From positions 175,447 through 239,446 of the forward strand of contig QXWV01000002.1 in the NCBI GenBank assembly GCA_009911195.1: 64,000 nucleotides of DNA. The letters run 5' to 3'. This document shows positions 9,048 to 18,920 of this stretch, piece by piece (the first letter of the stretch is position 1; the number at the start of each line of letters is the position of its first letter). The stretch is from Lachnospiraceae bacterium (GTDB lineage Bacteria; Bacillota; Clostridia; Lachnospirales; Lachnospiraceae). Both the position numbers and the translations under genes were made by a program. Under the pieces are notes generated by a model. That model was not told where the DNA came from, searched no databases, and saw only the letters and a program-made list of their open reading frames with translations.

Positions 9048-11309
9048 TTATATTTTCATATATCGGTTGGTCCATGAATATAATTTCTGGCCGGAAGTTT
9101 TGTCCTTTGCCAGAACACCTATCCGGTAGCAGCCCCCTTGCCATCCGCTGCCGTCTATAATGGCACAGAATCCGGCCAGACCCACGTTTGTCTGGTCGGG
9201 AAGGTTTTCTTCCACATCCCGCCGTATCATGGGTTCAGGAGTTACCGACAATAAACAGGCTTCGCCCCCTGCGTGGCTTTGCCCTGCACAATTTCCAGAC
9301 ATATCCTGCTCCGATGCCAGAATGATTTTTTTCTCATATATGGCGTTGTCTGAACCTGCCACAAAACAATAGCCCTGAACCAGATAGTCCGTCGCTTTAT
9401 TTTCCTTTCCCCATACTGCCGGGGTTGGCCCTGCATATTCGATGCTAACCATCACGCAGGCATCTTCCCTTGCCCCTGCAAGAAGGTTTTCTGCGGCCTG
9501 GGGTTTCCGGTGTATGAGCTTGTGCTCCAATCCGTGCTCCGCTTTTAGCTCAAAGCCGGTACTCAATATATCCGCAGCCAAATATTTATGATAAAATGGG
9601 TCCTTTCCTGCCAATGCCGGATGCCGCGCATACAGCTTATCCTTTTCATGAAGCAGCCGTTCCAGCTTTTCCCTGTCATCGTCATTCCCTCTGCTTAAGG
9701 ATTCGTGGTGGTATAAAGGGATATCCTGCAGCACCACATTATAATAGCCTTTTTCAAAAAGGGAAAAGCAAAAATCCACGTCATTAAATGCCACCGGTAA
9801 TTCTTCCGGAAACCCTCCTGCCTCTGTGAATTTTTTCTTTTCCACCCCAAGGCAGGCACCTGTTACCGCTATCACATTCCTCTGTTTCCTGTTCCATCCA
9901 TAATAGTAGCCAATGCCATCCTCTTTGAACTGTAGCTTATGAACCGGTCCTAACCCTAAATTCACGATTCCGGCATGTTGGATACGGATGGAATCCGGAT
10001 AATAAAGCTTTACTCCCACAGCTCCCACATAGGGCCTGGACGCCATAAGAGATAGCCGCTGCAGCAGGTTTTCTTTCCTCATCCCGCTGCTTTTCCCCGG
10101 TATTTCCACATCGTCATTGAGAAACAGCAGCACATCTCCTTCCGCCGCCTCCGCGCCCATATTGCACATTCTGGAAAAATGGAAGGGCATAGGCCGATAA
10201 AGGTACTTTGCCGGAATTCCCTGCGCTTCCAGCCAGCTTTCCAACTCCCGCTTCGTTTCTTCCCGGCTTCCGTTATCCACAATGATTATTTCATATTGCT
10301 TTCCATATTCCTGCCCCACTTCTGCCAACAGGCTTAAAATGCATCTTTTTAAAAGTTCCGGGTGGTCTTTTGATGGGATGATGATGGATATTTGCTTCTG
10401 TATCGCTCCTGATAATTGTTCTGGCTTTTCTTCCATCCCCAATCCTGGCAAATCCCCTAATATCTCCCCTGCCATCCGTTCCAGCATCATTTCCCGGTTA
10501 GACTTTCCATGAAACAACACCTCATCCAAATGCCCTATCGGAAAATTCCATGCTTCATCCTGACCCTCTTTATCCTCATTCCCTGTATTCCTGTGCTCTT
10601 CCGTATTCCTGTCCGATTCCCCATTCCTGTGCTCTTCCGTATTCCTGTCCTTTTCCTTATTCCTGCCCTTTGTATCCACAGCGCGTTTCCGGAATCCTCC
10701 ACACTTTAGGGCAAGAAGATAGCATATCCGGTATATTCCTTTGCTATCCCCTTTCTCACCCTCTTCCCCGAATGCCCATTTCACTTCCTCTTCCGTAAGT
10801 TCCCGCAGCAATTGAGCCCTAACCGCAAAGATACTTCCAAAATAAAAAAAGGACAAAAAAGTATCCGGCGACCAATCTGGTTTGAACCAGGGGGTATACC
10901 GTATACCTTCCGGGCCCATCACATCTTCATCCCCATACAACATCTTTATCCTTTTGTGGGAAGAAAAATACTCCCCGATTTCCTCCCTGGCGTTATCGCT
11001 AATTATCCCCCGGGAATCCACGAAGACAATCACATCGGCCGTTTCCTTCTGCAAAGCTTTTCCAAGGCAGTAATCCATACATGCCTCATAAGGTATTTCT
11101 TTCACCCTAAGTGCACCGGAGTTATCCAGGGATTGCGCCCTCTCTTCCTCTATCTGCCTAATCCATGCGTCATAGGATACCGTCTTTTTTTCCAGTATCT
11201 GCCCATACTTCCTTCGCTGCCTGTCCGCCAGCACTTCTTTTATAACTTGTTTTAATCCTTGTTTCAGCCCTTGCCCAAAGCAGGACTTTACATGCCTAAT
11301 TATGCTCAA
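9048..11309 (-). CDS. Large GT2 glycosyltransferase with degenerate N-terminal domain
   Basis: The 753-residue protein has one clear GT-A domain at about 305-580: ISIIIPSKDHPELL, IIVDNGSREE, LLFLNDDVEI, TGACLGVEKK and NDVDFCFSL. Residues 90-210 resemble only the acceptor half of another GT2 domain (VIVFVDSRG, LYGDEDVMG, WFKPDWSPD), so the first active site is probably lost. A charged spacer with a 12-residue repeat (DRNTEEHRNGES type) spans about 221-246. The last 130 residues form a probable beta-rich appendage (VQGYCFVAGSDN). The first in-frame codon is TTG at 11309, with AAGGCGGG 7 nt upstream, and no closer ATG fits. It lies 13 nt after the methyltransferase-kinase gene, so the two are probably co-translated. 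Confidence 0.85.
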   Translation of the reverse strand: MSIIRHVKSCFGQGLKQGLKQVIKEVLADRQRRKYGQILEKKTVSYDAWIRQIEEERAQSLDNSGALRVKEIPYEACMDYCLGKALQKETADVIVFVDSRGIISDNAREEIGEYFSSHKRIKMLYGDEDVMGPEGIRYTPWFKPDWSPDTFLSFFYFGSIFAVRAQLLRELTEEEVKWAFGEEGEKGDSKGIYRICYLLALKCGGFRKRAVDTKGRNKEKDRNTEEHRNGESDRNTEEHRNTGNEDKEGQDEAWNFPIGHLDEVLFHGKSNREMMLERMAGEILGDLPGLGMEEKPEQLSGAIQKQISIIIPSKDHPELLKRCILSLLAEVGQEYGKQYEIIIVDNGSREETKRELESWLEAQGIPAKYLYRPMPFHFSRMCNMGAEAAEGDVLLFLNDDVEIPGKSSGMRKENLLQRLSLMASRPYVGAVGVKLYYPDSIRIQHAGIVNLGLGPVHKLQFKEDGIGYYYGWNRKQRNVIAVTGACLGVEKKKFTEAGGFPEELPVAFNDVDFCFSLFEKGYYNVVLQDIPLYHHESLSRGNDDDREKLERLLHEKDKLYARHPALAGKDPFYHKYLAADILSTGFELKAEHGLEHKLIHRKPQAAENLLAGAREDACVMVSIEYAGPTPAVWGKENKATDYLVQGYCFVAGSDNAIYEKKIILASEQDMSGNCAGQSHAGGEACLLSVTPEPMIRRDVEENLPDQTNVGLAGFCAIIDGSGWQGGCYRIGVLAKDKTSGQKLYSWTNRYMKI
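10572..10649 (-). repeat. 36-bp coding tandem repeat in the GT2 spacer
   Basis: Two near-identical 36-bp units, with shorter flanking copies, encode the Asn/Arg/Glu-rich spacer of the GT2 protein. On the plus strand the unit is recognised by ATTCCTGTGCTCTTCCGT. Being a multiple of three, it can change length without breaking the frame. Confidence 0.7.
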
Positions 11310-11322
11310 TGCCCATCCCGCC

Positions 11323-13407
11323 TTAAAACCATTTTTTTACCGCCCCGGCCATGTCCACTGCAATGCCTTCCGTAAGACGGATAATTTCCATTTCCATTTC
11401 CAGTCTGTTCTTCTCCCCCATATTCAGCCTGTCCACTTTTATATTAATATTCGGGTCTTTCGTGGCAAACACATAGCTTCCGTTACCCAGCCTTTTACCG
11501 TTTACAGCTATATTTTTCCTTCCATCTTCCACTGGAATGCCGTTAAACATTAGCTTTTCTATTTTTACTATGCAATAATCCATCGCCGGGTCAATGCGCA
11601 GTATTTTTACATCCCTTTCCACTTCCAGGGATAACATAACCCTATTTTCTCCGGCATAAGCATCCTTTACAAAAAGCGAATCCTCCTCGCTGTACCCATG
11701 CCCTCTGTCCATATAAACCTGAACACGCTCCTCTTGCACGGAACCATCAAATTTATGCAGCCATTGTTCCGGCTCCATCACCTTATTGCCTATGGCTTCC
11801 CGCATCTCTCCCAAGGCTTTATGGCTGCCGGTAACAAACTTCTGGAAATCCATCTCACGGCTAACACAATCCTCGGCTTCCTTCTCTGTCATCCCCAGCC
11901 TCCGGGCCATCTGTGCCAAATCCAGCTTTTTGCGCTTTTCATCCTCCAGCACATAGCAATAAAGGGCACGATAAGCAATCTCTTTTGCCCCCATCGCCTT
12001 CCCAAAGGTCCATTCGTAATCAATCACCGTCCAGGGGGAAGCCTTTACAGCTTCCACATCCTCTATCGTCGCCTCTTCCGGCAGGCTGACCAGTATGTTT
12101 GCAAATATCAAATCGTAATCCGCCACCGGGAGTTCTTCCCCCCTGGCCGTCCGCTTCATATATTCATCAAATAATCCATAAAAGCTGTTCCAGTCTTCCT
12201 TTTCCAGAAAGAAATCCATGATTTCCTCCAGCGTCACCCCTGGAATATATTCGCATTCCGCCCAGGCCCCATCCTGGAAAATATGGCACTTATTGATTTC
12301 CAGCCCGCTTCCTTCGTACCGTTTGGTCAAATCAACGCAAGCTTTGCCCATTTCCCGGATATGCTCTTTTGCCGCCTGGGAAAGCGCCCATTTCCTTATG
12401 ACTGGCCTCCCCTCTATTATCCCCAGCTCCGTGCGGATGGCATATTCCTGTGCCCGGTCATTGGAATATTTGGCATATTTAATCTCTATTTCCGGCCCGG
12501 TCACTACTGCATAGGAATTGGAAAATACCGGAAAAAGCCCGTCCTTTATAATTCCGTCAAAAGCCCTCTTTTCGTCAAAAAGAAGCATCCTGTCCCTGTC
12601 GAAATTCCTTAAATTATCATACAGTTCCCCCGGCTTCGGAAGCCTTTCATCGGAATAAACCGCCGACATAAACTTATAATCCGGGTAAGGGTAATAAAAA
12701 GAATACTCCCGCAGGCCGCTTTCTACCAACATCTGCTCCAGCCTTCCCCTTACGAAAGTCCGCACGCCTCCGCCCTCCGCATAGTCTTCGATACCGGAAA
12801 AATATGTTCCCAAATGGTCTTCCATACAGCCCGCAAAATATTTTAGCCCTAATTTGTTTTCGATAGCAATTACAATCCTTCCGCCTTCTTTCAGATGGCC
12901 GTGCATCATCCTCAGCCAGTCCACATAAGGGTTCTCTGAGCCGATATAGCTCTGCCCATACTCAAAAACGCCGATAAAGCATATAAAATCGAAATCGCCT
13001 GGCAGTTCCGGTTCAATATCCTGAAAATTCCCCACATGTATTGTTACATTGTCGCAGTCCTGATGGCGATAGGCATTAATTAAACTTCTTTTTTTCGATA
13101 ATTCGATACAGGTTACACTGCCCGCCTTTTGTGCCAGTTTTCCCGTAATCGCACCGCATCCGGAACCAATTTCCAGAACCTTGGCATCTTTTTCCATGGG
13201 AATCCAGTCCACAATATTTTCCCGCAGCGGTGATAAGTGATACAGCACCGGCCACTTTGCCTGTTCTTCTATAATTTTCCAGAACTCCTCTTCACTGTGG
13301 CTCTTCACAATTTCCAGCAGTTCGTCCTCCACATCTCCATCACAATAAAAATCTTCCCCCGGATAGTGTTTATAATCAAGTGTAATTTTCCCTATTTTCT
13401 CCCTCAT
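11323..13407 (-). CDS. Methyltransferase-kinase fusion resembling the WbdD chain terminator
   Basis: Residues 1-250 are a class I SAM-dependent methyltransferase with motif I VLEIGSGCGAITG (77-89), acidic IELS and an IAIENKLG post-motif. Residues about 300-530 match the protein-kinase/APH fold: possible ATP lysine in VIRKW (K339), hinge-like CEYIPG (385-390), catalytic-loop D432-LIFA-N437 with the canonical D-to-N spacing, and metal-binding I-D463-Y-E. Residues 580-694 are a beta-rich tail. A methyltransferase fused to a kinase beside Wzm/Wzt is the arrangement of WbdD, which methylates and phosphorylates the non-reducing end of ABC-exported O-antigens to stop elongation. I infer a capping role here. 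GGGAGG supports the ATG. The methyltransferase call is firm, the kinase call likely, the role inferred. Confidence 0.78.
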   Translation of the reverse strand: MREKIGKITLDYKHYPGEDFYCDGDVEDELLEIVKSHSEEEFWKIIEEQAKWPVLYHLSPLRENIVDWIPMEKDAKVLEIGSGCGAITGKLAQKAGSVTCIELSKKRSLINAYRHQDCDNVTIHVGNFQDIEPELPGDFDFICFIGVFEYGQSYIGSENPYVDWLRMMHGHLKEGGRIVIAIENKLGLKYFAGCMEDHLGTYFSGIEDYAEGGGVRTFVRGRLEQMLVESGLREYSFYYPYPDYKFMSAVYSDERLPKPGELYDNLRNFDRDRMLLFDEKRAFDGIIKDGLFPVFSNSYAVVTGPEIEIKYAKYSNDRAQEYAIRTELGIIEGRPVIRKWALSQAAKEHIREMGKACVDLTKRYEGSGLEINKCHIFQDGAWAECEYIPGVTLEEIMDFFLEKEDWNSFYGLFDEYMKRTARGEELPVADYDLIFANILVSLPEEATIEDVEAVKASPWTVIDYEWTFGKAMGAKEIAYRALYCYVLEDEKRKKLDLAQMARRLGMTEKEAEDCVSREMDFQKFVTGSHKALGEMREAIGNKVMEPEQWLHKFDGSVQEERVQVYMDRGHGYSEEDSLFVKDAYAGENRVMLSLEVERDVKILRIDPAMDYCIVKIEKLMFNGIPVEDGRKNIAVNGKRLGNGSYVFATKDPNINIKVDRLNMGEKNRLEMEMEIIRLTEGIAVDMAGAVKKWF

Positions 13408-13470
13408 CTATGCCTCCCTGCCCCGGACTCCTGTTGCCGTAATTCCACCGCCCGCTATTCCCGTTGCTTA

Positions 13471-14760
13471 CTATTCCGTTGTTCCCTGTCTATCATACAC
13501 CGCGGCAGTTGTTCCCATATCATAGAATCCCACCGTATCCTTGTCCGATATCACCGTAATGTTTAGCACATCATACAGCCTGTGGTATACCTGGAACGTA
13601 TCCCTTTCATAGCCTGTCACTCCCAGGGAAAGCAAATATTCCCCGCCCTGCAGGCTCATCTTCTGGGTAAATACTGCTTCCTTTTTCTCCCCCGCCTTCA
13701 CCGGCTCTAAAAAAGCCTTTTCCACCATGGTATTGGTTCCCGTAATTTCCGTACCCTTTATATTTTTTATAGTAAAAGCAAAAATTGGCGCAGGCACATC
13801 TTCCGTAAAATCCACCTCCATATGAATGGTAAATTCCTGCCCCTTAATCACAGCGGTGGTACGTACCCCCTTATCATCCGTAATATAATATTCTGCAATT
13901 TTTGCCACACCAGTTCCATATTCCAGCAATTCCGGGTTAATGCCCGCCCGTGCTGCTGCGGCAGCCGTCACTTCCCCATCCTCCAGGAGGTTTCCCTCCC
14001 CTCCATCATGAAGCTCATACTGCCCTACCAGCACGCGTTTATACACATCTATCATTTCTTTGGGCGAGCCTTCCCCCAGCTTCACTCCCTGATTTAACAG
14101 CACTACACGGTCACAATATTTGCTGATGCTGCTTAAATCATGGCTGACAAAAAGGATTGTCTTCCCCATCTTCTTGAATTCTTCAAATTTATGGTAACAT
14201 TTCGCCTGGAAAAAAACATCCCCTACCGAAAGGGCTTCGTCCACAATTAGGATTTCCGGCTCGATATTAATGGCCACAGCAAAAGCAAGACGGACAAACA
14301 TCCCGCTGGAATAAGTTTTTACCGGCTGGTAAACATAATCCCCAATATCCGCAAATTCCAGGATGGCGTCCATCTTTTCGTCAATTTCTTTCTCTGAAAA
14401 TCCTATCATCGTTCCGTTCAGGTAAATATTTTCAATGCCGTTGTACTCCTGGTTAAAACCGGCACCCAATTCCAACAGGGCAGAAATCCTGCCGTTCACC
14501 GCCACTTTCCCTGCCGAAGGGTTCAAAACCCCCGTAATAATCTTCAAAATCGTAGACTTGCCCGAACCGTTCGTTCCGATAATCCCCACCGTCTCCCCCT
14601 GGTAAACAGTCAGGTTCACTTTGTTTAAGGCATGGTGTTCCTTATATTTTTTCTTTTTGGAAAGCCCCAATGCCTCCTTCATCCTGTCCGAAGGCTTATC
14701 ATACAATTTATATACCTTATCCAGTTCCTTCACCTGAATCGCAACTTTTTTCTTCCCCAT
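13471..14760 (-). CDS. wzt: Polysaccharide ABC exporter ATPase with C-terminal extension (Wzt-like)
   Basis: This is the ATP-hydrolysing subunit of the exporter. It has 429 residues from the chosen ATG, with AGGAG about 10 nt upstream; an open upstream extension to 14844 does not resemble the family. The nucleotide-binding domain shows Walker A GTNGSGKST (62-70), the TagH/Wzt-type signature SSGMF (151-155), Walker B LIVDEA (D174, E175) and H-loop H207. Residues about 260-429 form a beta-rich domain like the carbohydrate-binding domain of Wzt proteins, which reads the capped chain end before export. Its neighbour downstream is the WbdD-like protein, which would make such a cap. The ATPase call is firm; glycan binding by the tail is inferred. 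Confidence 0.92.
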   Translation of the reverse strand: MGKKKVAIQVKELDKVYKLYDKPSDRMKEALGLSKKKKYKEHHALNKVNLTVYQGETVGIIGTNGSGKSTILKIITGVLNPSAGKVAVNGRISALLELGAGFNQEYNGIENIYLNGTMIGFSEKEIDEKMDAILEFADIGDYVYQPVKTYSSGMFVRLAFAVAINIEPEILIVDEALSVGDVFFQAKCYHKFEEFKKMGKTILFVSHDLSSISKYCDRVVLLNQGVKLGEGSPKEMIDVYKRVLVGQYELHDGGEGNLLEDGEVTAAAAARAGINPELLEYGTGVAKIAEYYITDDKGVRTTAVIKGQEFTIHMEVDFTEDVPAPIFAFTIKNIKGTEITGTNTMVEKAFLEPVKAGEKKEAVFTQKMSLQGGEYLLSLGVTGYERDTFQVYHRLYDVLNITVISDKDTVGFYDMGTTAAVYDRQGTTE

Positions 14761-14853
14761 CCTGCTGCTTCTCCTGCTATTGTAATGCGCGCAACTTTTT
14801 GTGTAATTTGCCGGACGCCTTCTATGGCCAAGTCTTTTAGCCATGTATCATCT

Positions 14854-15906
14854 TTACAAAACATCGGCAAAATGTACCTTTAGCCTTTTGAATATCAGCG
14901 AACCGATACAAAATAATGTCACCGTGAAAATCCAGAAATAAGTGGATGAATAAAAATGCTCAAAAAACCACTCCTGTTCATAAATTGCACTCCGATATCC
15001 ATTTACGATATAAACCATCGGGTTCAGCTTAAAAAAAGGCTTCATCCCATCCGACAAAACTGAAATATCCCAAAGAATCGGCGTTGCCCACATGCCTATT
15101 TGCAAAGCAATGCCGATAATCTGCTGTAAATCTTTAAAAAATACAACCACCGCACAAGTGACATAGCTTATGGCCAGCACGAGCACAAATTCGCAAAAAC
15201 TATAATAAAGTATTTGCAGCGTGTAAATGCTTGGATAATAGCCATAGGCAACCGCAATCGCAAATAATACACATACAAAAAAAATATGGATAAATGTTGC
15301 TGCTATTACCTTTATAATCGGCAGAATACTTATTTTAAAAACAACCTTTTTGACCAGATAGTTATATTCCAATAGTGCTGTTGTTCCGTTGGTCAAAGCT
15401 TCCGTAAAATAAAACCAGGGTACAAGCCCTGCGGTAAGGTATAAAACATAGGGAACCTCTATCCCTCCTGCCACCAACTGGCTTCTTGTATTGAATACCC
15501 GGTCAAATACAATCCAATACATCACTACCGTCACTACCGGCTGTACAAATGCCCATACCATCCCCAGATAAGAACCCGCATAGCGTTTTTTAAAATCATT
15601 TTTTGCCAGCTTCCAAATCAGGCGTCTGCTTTGATAAAGTTCTTTTGGAAGAACCATAAGCCTGTCATAAAAGATACCGAAAATCACACTAGTAAAGGCG
15701 ATAAGCAGACACGCCATCACCTTCTTCATCACTTCCGTCACCTGGTCCGCCAGAGGGTTATGATGCAGAAGCACCACAGCCACCAAGATGGCTGCCATTC
15801 CATAAAAAGCAGCCATCACCATACTTTTGGGTGTATTGCGGTTTTTCCTTTTCCGTTTTTTTATTCTGTTCCCTTTCGGCTTGTTCTTCCTTTTCTTACT
15901 CTCCAT
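14854..15906 (-). CDS. wzm: Polysaccharide ABC exporter permease (Wzm-like)
   Basis: The 350-residue membrane protein is the ABC-2-type permease that pairs with the adjacent ATPase. The conserved core begins at about residue 90 (LIWKLAKNDFKKRYAGSYLGMVWAF) and has six membrane segments, with the FFKDLQQI and PILWDISVL motifs of the family. The first 90 residues are an addition compared with the usual 260-270-residue Wzm: a very basic Lys/Arg/Asn tail followed by two hydrophobic segments. The ATG at 15906 is preceded by a type C leader (GGAAAGGGCATG). It lies 94 nt before wzt and 76 nt after rfbC, in the same direction. Confidence 0.92.
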   Translation of the reverse strand: MESKKRKNKPKGNRIKKRKRKNRNTPKSMVMAAFYGMAAILVAVVLLHHNPLADQVTEVMKKVMACLLIAFTSVIFGIFYDRLMVLPKELYQSRRLIWKLAKNDFKKRYAGSYLGMVWAFVQPVVTVVMYWIVFDRVFNTRSQLVAGGIEVPYVLYLTAGLVPWFYFTEALTNGTTALLEYNYLVKKVVFKISILPIIKVIAATFIHIFFVCVLFAIAVAYGYYPSIYTLQILYYSFCEFVLVLAISYVTCAVVVFFKDLQQIIGIALQIGMWATPILWDISVLSDGMKPFFKLNPMVYIVNGYRSAIYEQEWFFEHFYSSTYFWIFTVTLFCIGSLIFKRLKVHFADVL

Positions 15907-15982
15907 GTAAATAACATGCCCTTTCCGTAACCTGCAAGCTTTGGGCTGCGCCCTTTTTTAAACCCCTGCTTATCCCTGTTAC

Positions 15983-16540
15983 TTACTTTCCCGCCATATA
16001 TGCCCTGATGCCCCCCCACTCTTTATCCTTCTTTGACATAATAATTTCCATTCCTTCCGGAATCGGCCATTCCACACCGATTTCCGGGTCATTATAGAGA
16101 ATCCCCCCCTCATCATTGGGATGATAAAAATCCGTACACTTATAAGCAAACTCCGCATAATCCGACAGCACCAAAAAGCCATGGGCAAAATTTTTCGGAA
16201 CAAAAAACTGTTTTTTATTTTCCGCCGAAAGCACTACCCCAAACCATTTGCCAAAGGTTGCACTCCCTTCCCTCAAATCTACCGCAACGTCAAACACTTC
16301 CCCATTTATCACCCTGACCAGCTTATCCTGGGGAAACTCTTTCTGAAAATGCAGCCCTCTGAGGACACCCTTTTTGGAAGCCGACTGATTATCCTGCACA
16401 AAGACTTGGTCAATCCCTGCCTCTTTGTAGGCTTCATAATGATAGGTTTCCATAAAATATCCTCTTTCATCCCCGAATACTGCCGGAGTAATTACTTTTA
16501 GCCCTTCGATTTCGCAAGTTTCTATTGTTAATTTACCCAC
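15983..16540 (-). CDS. rfbC: dTDP-4-dehydrorhamnose 3,5-epimerase
   Basis: This cytoplasmic cupin enzyme converts dTDP-4-keto-6-deoxyglucose to dTDP-4-keto-rhamnose in the dTDP-L-rhamnose pathway. Diagnostic motifs are FGDERGYFMETYH, QDNQSASKKGVLRGLHFQ (with the catalytic-site His of LRGLH), KLVRVINGEVFDVAVDLR, FAHGFLVLSD and the active-site Tyr region YKCTDFY. The open frame runs up to 16615. A GTG at 16540 with GGAG 8 nt upstream gives 185 residues, the normal RfbC length, and is chosen. Together with rfbA and rfbB in the same run it shows rhamnose supply to the polymer. Confidence 0.95.
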   Translation of the reverse strand: MGKLTIETCEIEGLKVITPAVFGDERGYFMETYHYEAYKEAGIDQVFVQDNQSASKKGVLRGLHFQKEFPQDKLVRVINGEVFDVAVDLREGSATFGKWFGVVLSAENKKQFFVPKNFAHGFLVLSDYAEFAYKCTDFYHPNDEGGILYNDPEIGVEWPIPEGMEIIMSKKDKEWGGIRAYMAGK

Positions 16541-16642
16541 TTTTACCGCTCCTTTATTTTTCCTATATTTTATGCATTGCCCAAATACGCAAATCCTTTG
16601 GAAGAACCGCTCCACAATTCCCAGGGAAATGGTAAGATTCCC

Positions 16643-18034
16643 TTACCATTCCGCATTCTCAGCGCCTTCAATAGGTTTAGGCTCTGTAATTTCATCCTCC
16701 GGAACTTCTTCCGGCGTCTCTGCCGCTTCCTCTTCCCCTTCCTGCTCCTCCAGTTCTTCCTCCTGAAGAATAGAGGTTACTGTATCTTCTATCCTTAGAT
16801 AGCTTAAATTAAAGTCCACATTGCCTTCGATACCGTCCACGCTTCCTTTGGAGGTATATTGCCACATATGGTAATATCCCTGATAGATGGGCACGTCACG
16901 GTATTCTGCCAGCCACACTACATAGTCCCTCAGCTCGTTCATGTCCAACATGTCATTTAACCAATTTCTGGAAGAATAAACACCCGCACGGTATCCTGCA
17001 CTTTCCATGGTGGCGCAGAAAGCCTTGCTCACTGCCGTTCTCGTTTCCACATCCAGCCCGTCGGCCCTGCCGCTGCCGCCCAGGCCCTCCACATCGATAA
17101 ATACCGGATAGGAAATTTTATAATCACGGCACAATGCCGTAACCATACTGGCTTCTTCTACTGCTTCCACCGTATTTACCGCCTGGGTAAAGAAGTATAC
17201 CCCTACCGGAATCCCGGCACGTATTGCCCCTTTGATGTTCGCTTCAAAATAAGGGTCTTCGATTAAAGCCCCGGTGGTAGCCCCCCGGTAGCCTACGCGG
17301 ATAATGGCGAATTCCACCCCCGCTTCTTTCACCTTATCCCAGTCAATTTCCTTATTCCACTTGGAAACGTCAATTCCCATCTTTGCAGTGGCATTTCCCT
17401 CCTGCATCCCTGTGATTTCCGACTTGTCCGCATCATCCGCTGCACCGTTCGCTTCCAAATCCTCCAGTTCCACATTGACTTCGTCTTCGCTCAAAATCAA
17501 CAAATCAATATCATCTATCACTACATACTCTACACTTTGCTTTACGTTTATGTGGGCATTGGTTTCCGGCACACGGTATCCTTCTGCCTCCTTAAGCGCC
17601 ACTTCATATTCCCCTGCGCGGAGGTACTCTATATAAATTATGCCATCCTTATCCTCATCCTTATATTCCTTATCCCCATTCAAAACCACACAGAATTCTT
17701 CACCTGTTACCAGCTTCCCTGCGTTATCCACAATCTGGATGCGCAAGTCCTTCTGCACCGAGGTCATAAGCAAGGATAAATTTTTCCCATCCATTTTTTC
17801 AATGGATGAATAAGGCTGTTTGTCCGGTTCAAAAAAAGTCTCATCCCCAAGAAAAGCGCGTGTGTCATCCCCTATTTGCATCGGCTCCGCATTTTCCGTC
17901 ACACTTTCCTCTATGCCCGCCGTTTCCTCAACCTCTGGGGAGGACTGGATATTGGCGTACAGAACAATCCCTCCCACCGACACAAACATAAATAAAATCA
18001 GCAAAATAATGATTCGTTTCACATTAGAGCCCAT
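16643..18034 (-). CDS. Membrane-anchored GH25 lysozyme-like protein
   Basis: GH25 enzymes cleave the MurNAc-GlcNAc bond of peptidoglycan. A signal anchor (about residues 6-28) places the protein outside the membrane. It is followed by a Glu-rich linker, a small beta-sandwich region (about 95-175) and a GH25 domain (about 218-430). The domain keeps [29 protein letters not shown] and the catalytic FIDVE (Asp314, Glu316 counted from the ATG used). The tail is Glu/Pro-rich. The chosen ATG has AGAGG 6 nt upstream and overlaps the end of rfbA by 11 nt, implying translational coupling. A TTG at 18040 is also in frame. A role in opening the wall for polymer insertion is inferred. Confidence 0.88.
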   Translation of the reverse strand: MGSNVKRIIILLILFMFVSVGGIVLYANIQSSPEVEETAGIEESVTENAEPMQIGDDTRAFLGDETFFEPDKQPYSSIEKMDGKNLSLLMTSVQKDLRIQIVDNAGKLVTGEEFCVVLNGDKEYKDEDKDGIIYIEYLRAGEYEVALKEAEGYRVPETNAHINVKQSVEYVVIDDIDLLILSEDEVNVELEDLEANGAADDADKSEITGMQEGNATAKMGIDVSKWNKEIDWDKVKEAGVEFAIIRVGYRGATTGALIEDPYFEANIKGAIRAGIPVGVYFFTQAVNTVEAVEEASMVTALCRDYKISYPVFIDVEGLGGSGRADGLDVETRTAVSKAFCATMESAGYRAGVYSSRNWLNDMLDMNELRDYVVWLAEYRDVPIYQGYYHMWQYTSKGSVDGIEGNVDFNLSYLRIEDTVTSILQEEELEEQEGEEEAAETPEEVPEDEITEPKPIEGAENAEW

Positions 18035-18893
18035 TTGCAACCTCTACCATGTATTTTCCATAATCCGTTTTCAGTAACGGTTCCGCCAGCTTTAAAAGCT
18101 GCTCTTTTGTAATAAAACCTTTTTTAAACGCAATCTCCTCAATACAGGAAATATAAAGCCCCTGCCTTTTCTGGACTGCCGCCACGAAATCGGCCGCATC
18201 TAGCAGCGAATTATGATTTCCCGTATCCAGCCATGCAAAGCCCCTGCCCAACGTTTCCACCATCAGGCATCCCCGTCTTAAATATTCGTTATTGATGCTC
18301 GTAATCTCTATTTCCCCTCTTGCAGAAGGCTTCACATTCCTTGCAATCTCCACCACATCGTTATCATAAAAATAAAGCCCTGGTACCGCATAGTTGCTTT
18401 TGGGGTTCTCCGGCTTTTCCTCAATGGAAAGTGCCTTCCCGTCCTCATCGAATTCCACTACCCCATATTCCCTCGGGTCTCTGACGTAATATCCGAAAAT
18501 CGTTGCGCCTTTTTCCCTCATAGCCGCTTCCCGCAGCACCCTGGAAAAACTCTGCCCATAAAAGATATTATCCCCCAGCACCAATGCCACCTTATCCTGC
18601 CCGATAAAATCCGCACCTATCAAAAAGGCATCCGCCAGCCCCCTGGGGTATTCCTGTACCGCATACTCCATATGAAGCCCTAGCTGTTCCCCCGTACCGA
18701 ATAAGTCTTGAAACACCGGCAAATCCCGGGGAGTGGAGATAATCAATATCTCCCGTATCCCTGCCAGCATTAGTGTTGATAAAGGGTAATAAATCATTGG
18801 TTTATCATATACAGGTAAAATCTGCTTAGAAACCGCCTTTGTTAATGGATAGAGCCGCGTACCGCTCCCCCCCGCCAATATAATCCCTTTCAT
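18024..18893 (-). CDS. rfbA: Glucose-1-phosphate thymidylyltransferase
   Basis: RfbA makes dTDP-glucose from dTTP and glucose-1-phosphate, the first step to dTDP-rhamnose. The 289-residue protein matches the family over its full length: nucleotide-binding [66 protein letters not shown] and [19 protein letters not shown] sits 9 nt before the ATG. The start is preceded by an unusual 70-bp tandem repeat that carries -10-like boxes. Its 3' end overlaps the GH25 gene. Confidence 0.97.
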   Translation of the reverse strand: MKGIILAGGSGTRLYPLTKAVSKQILPVYDKPMIYYPLSTLMLAGIREILIISTPRDLPVFQDLFGTGEQLGLHMEYAVQEYPRGLADAFLIGADFIGQDKVALVLGDNIFYGQSFSRVLREAAMREKGATIFGYYVRDPREYGVVEFDEDGKALSIEEKPENPKSNYAVPGLYFYDNDVVEIARNVKPSARGEIEITSINNEYLRRGCLMVETLGRGFAWLDTGNHNSLLDAADFVAAVQKRQGLYISCIEEIAFKKGFITKEQLLKLAEPLLKTDYGKYMVEVANGL

Positions 18894-18920
18894 ATGAATG
18901 GTCTCCTCTCTATACTCTAC

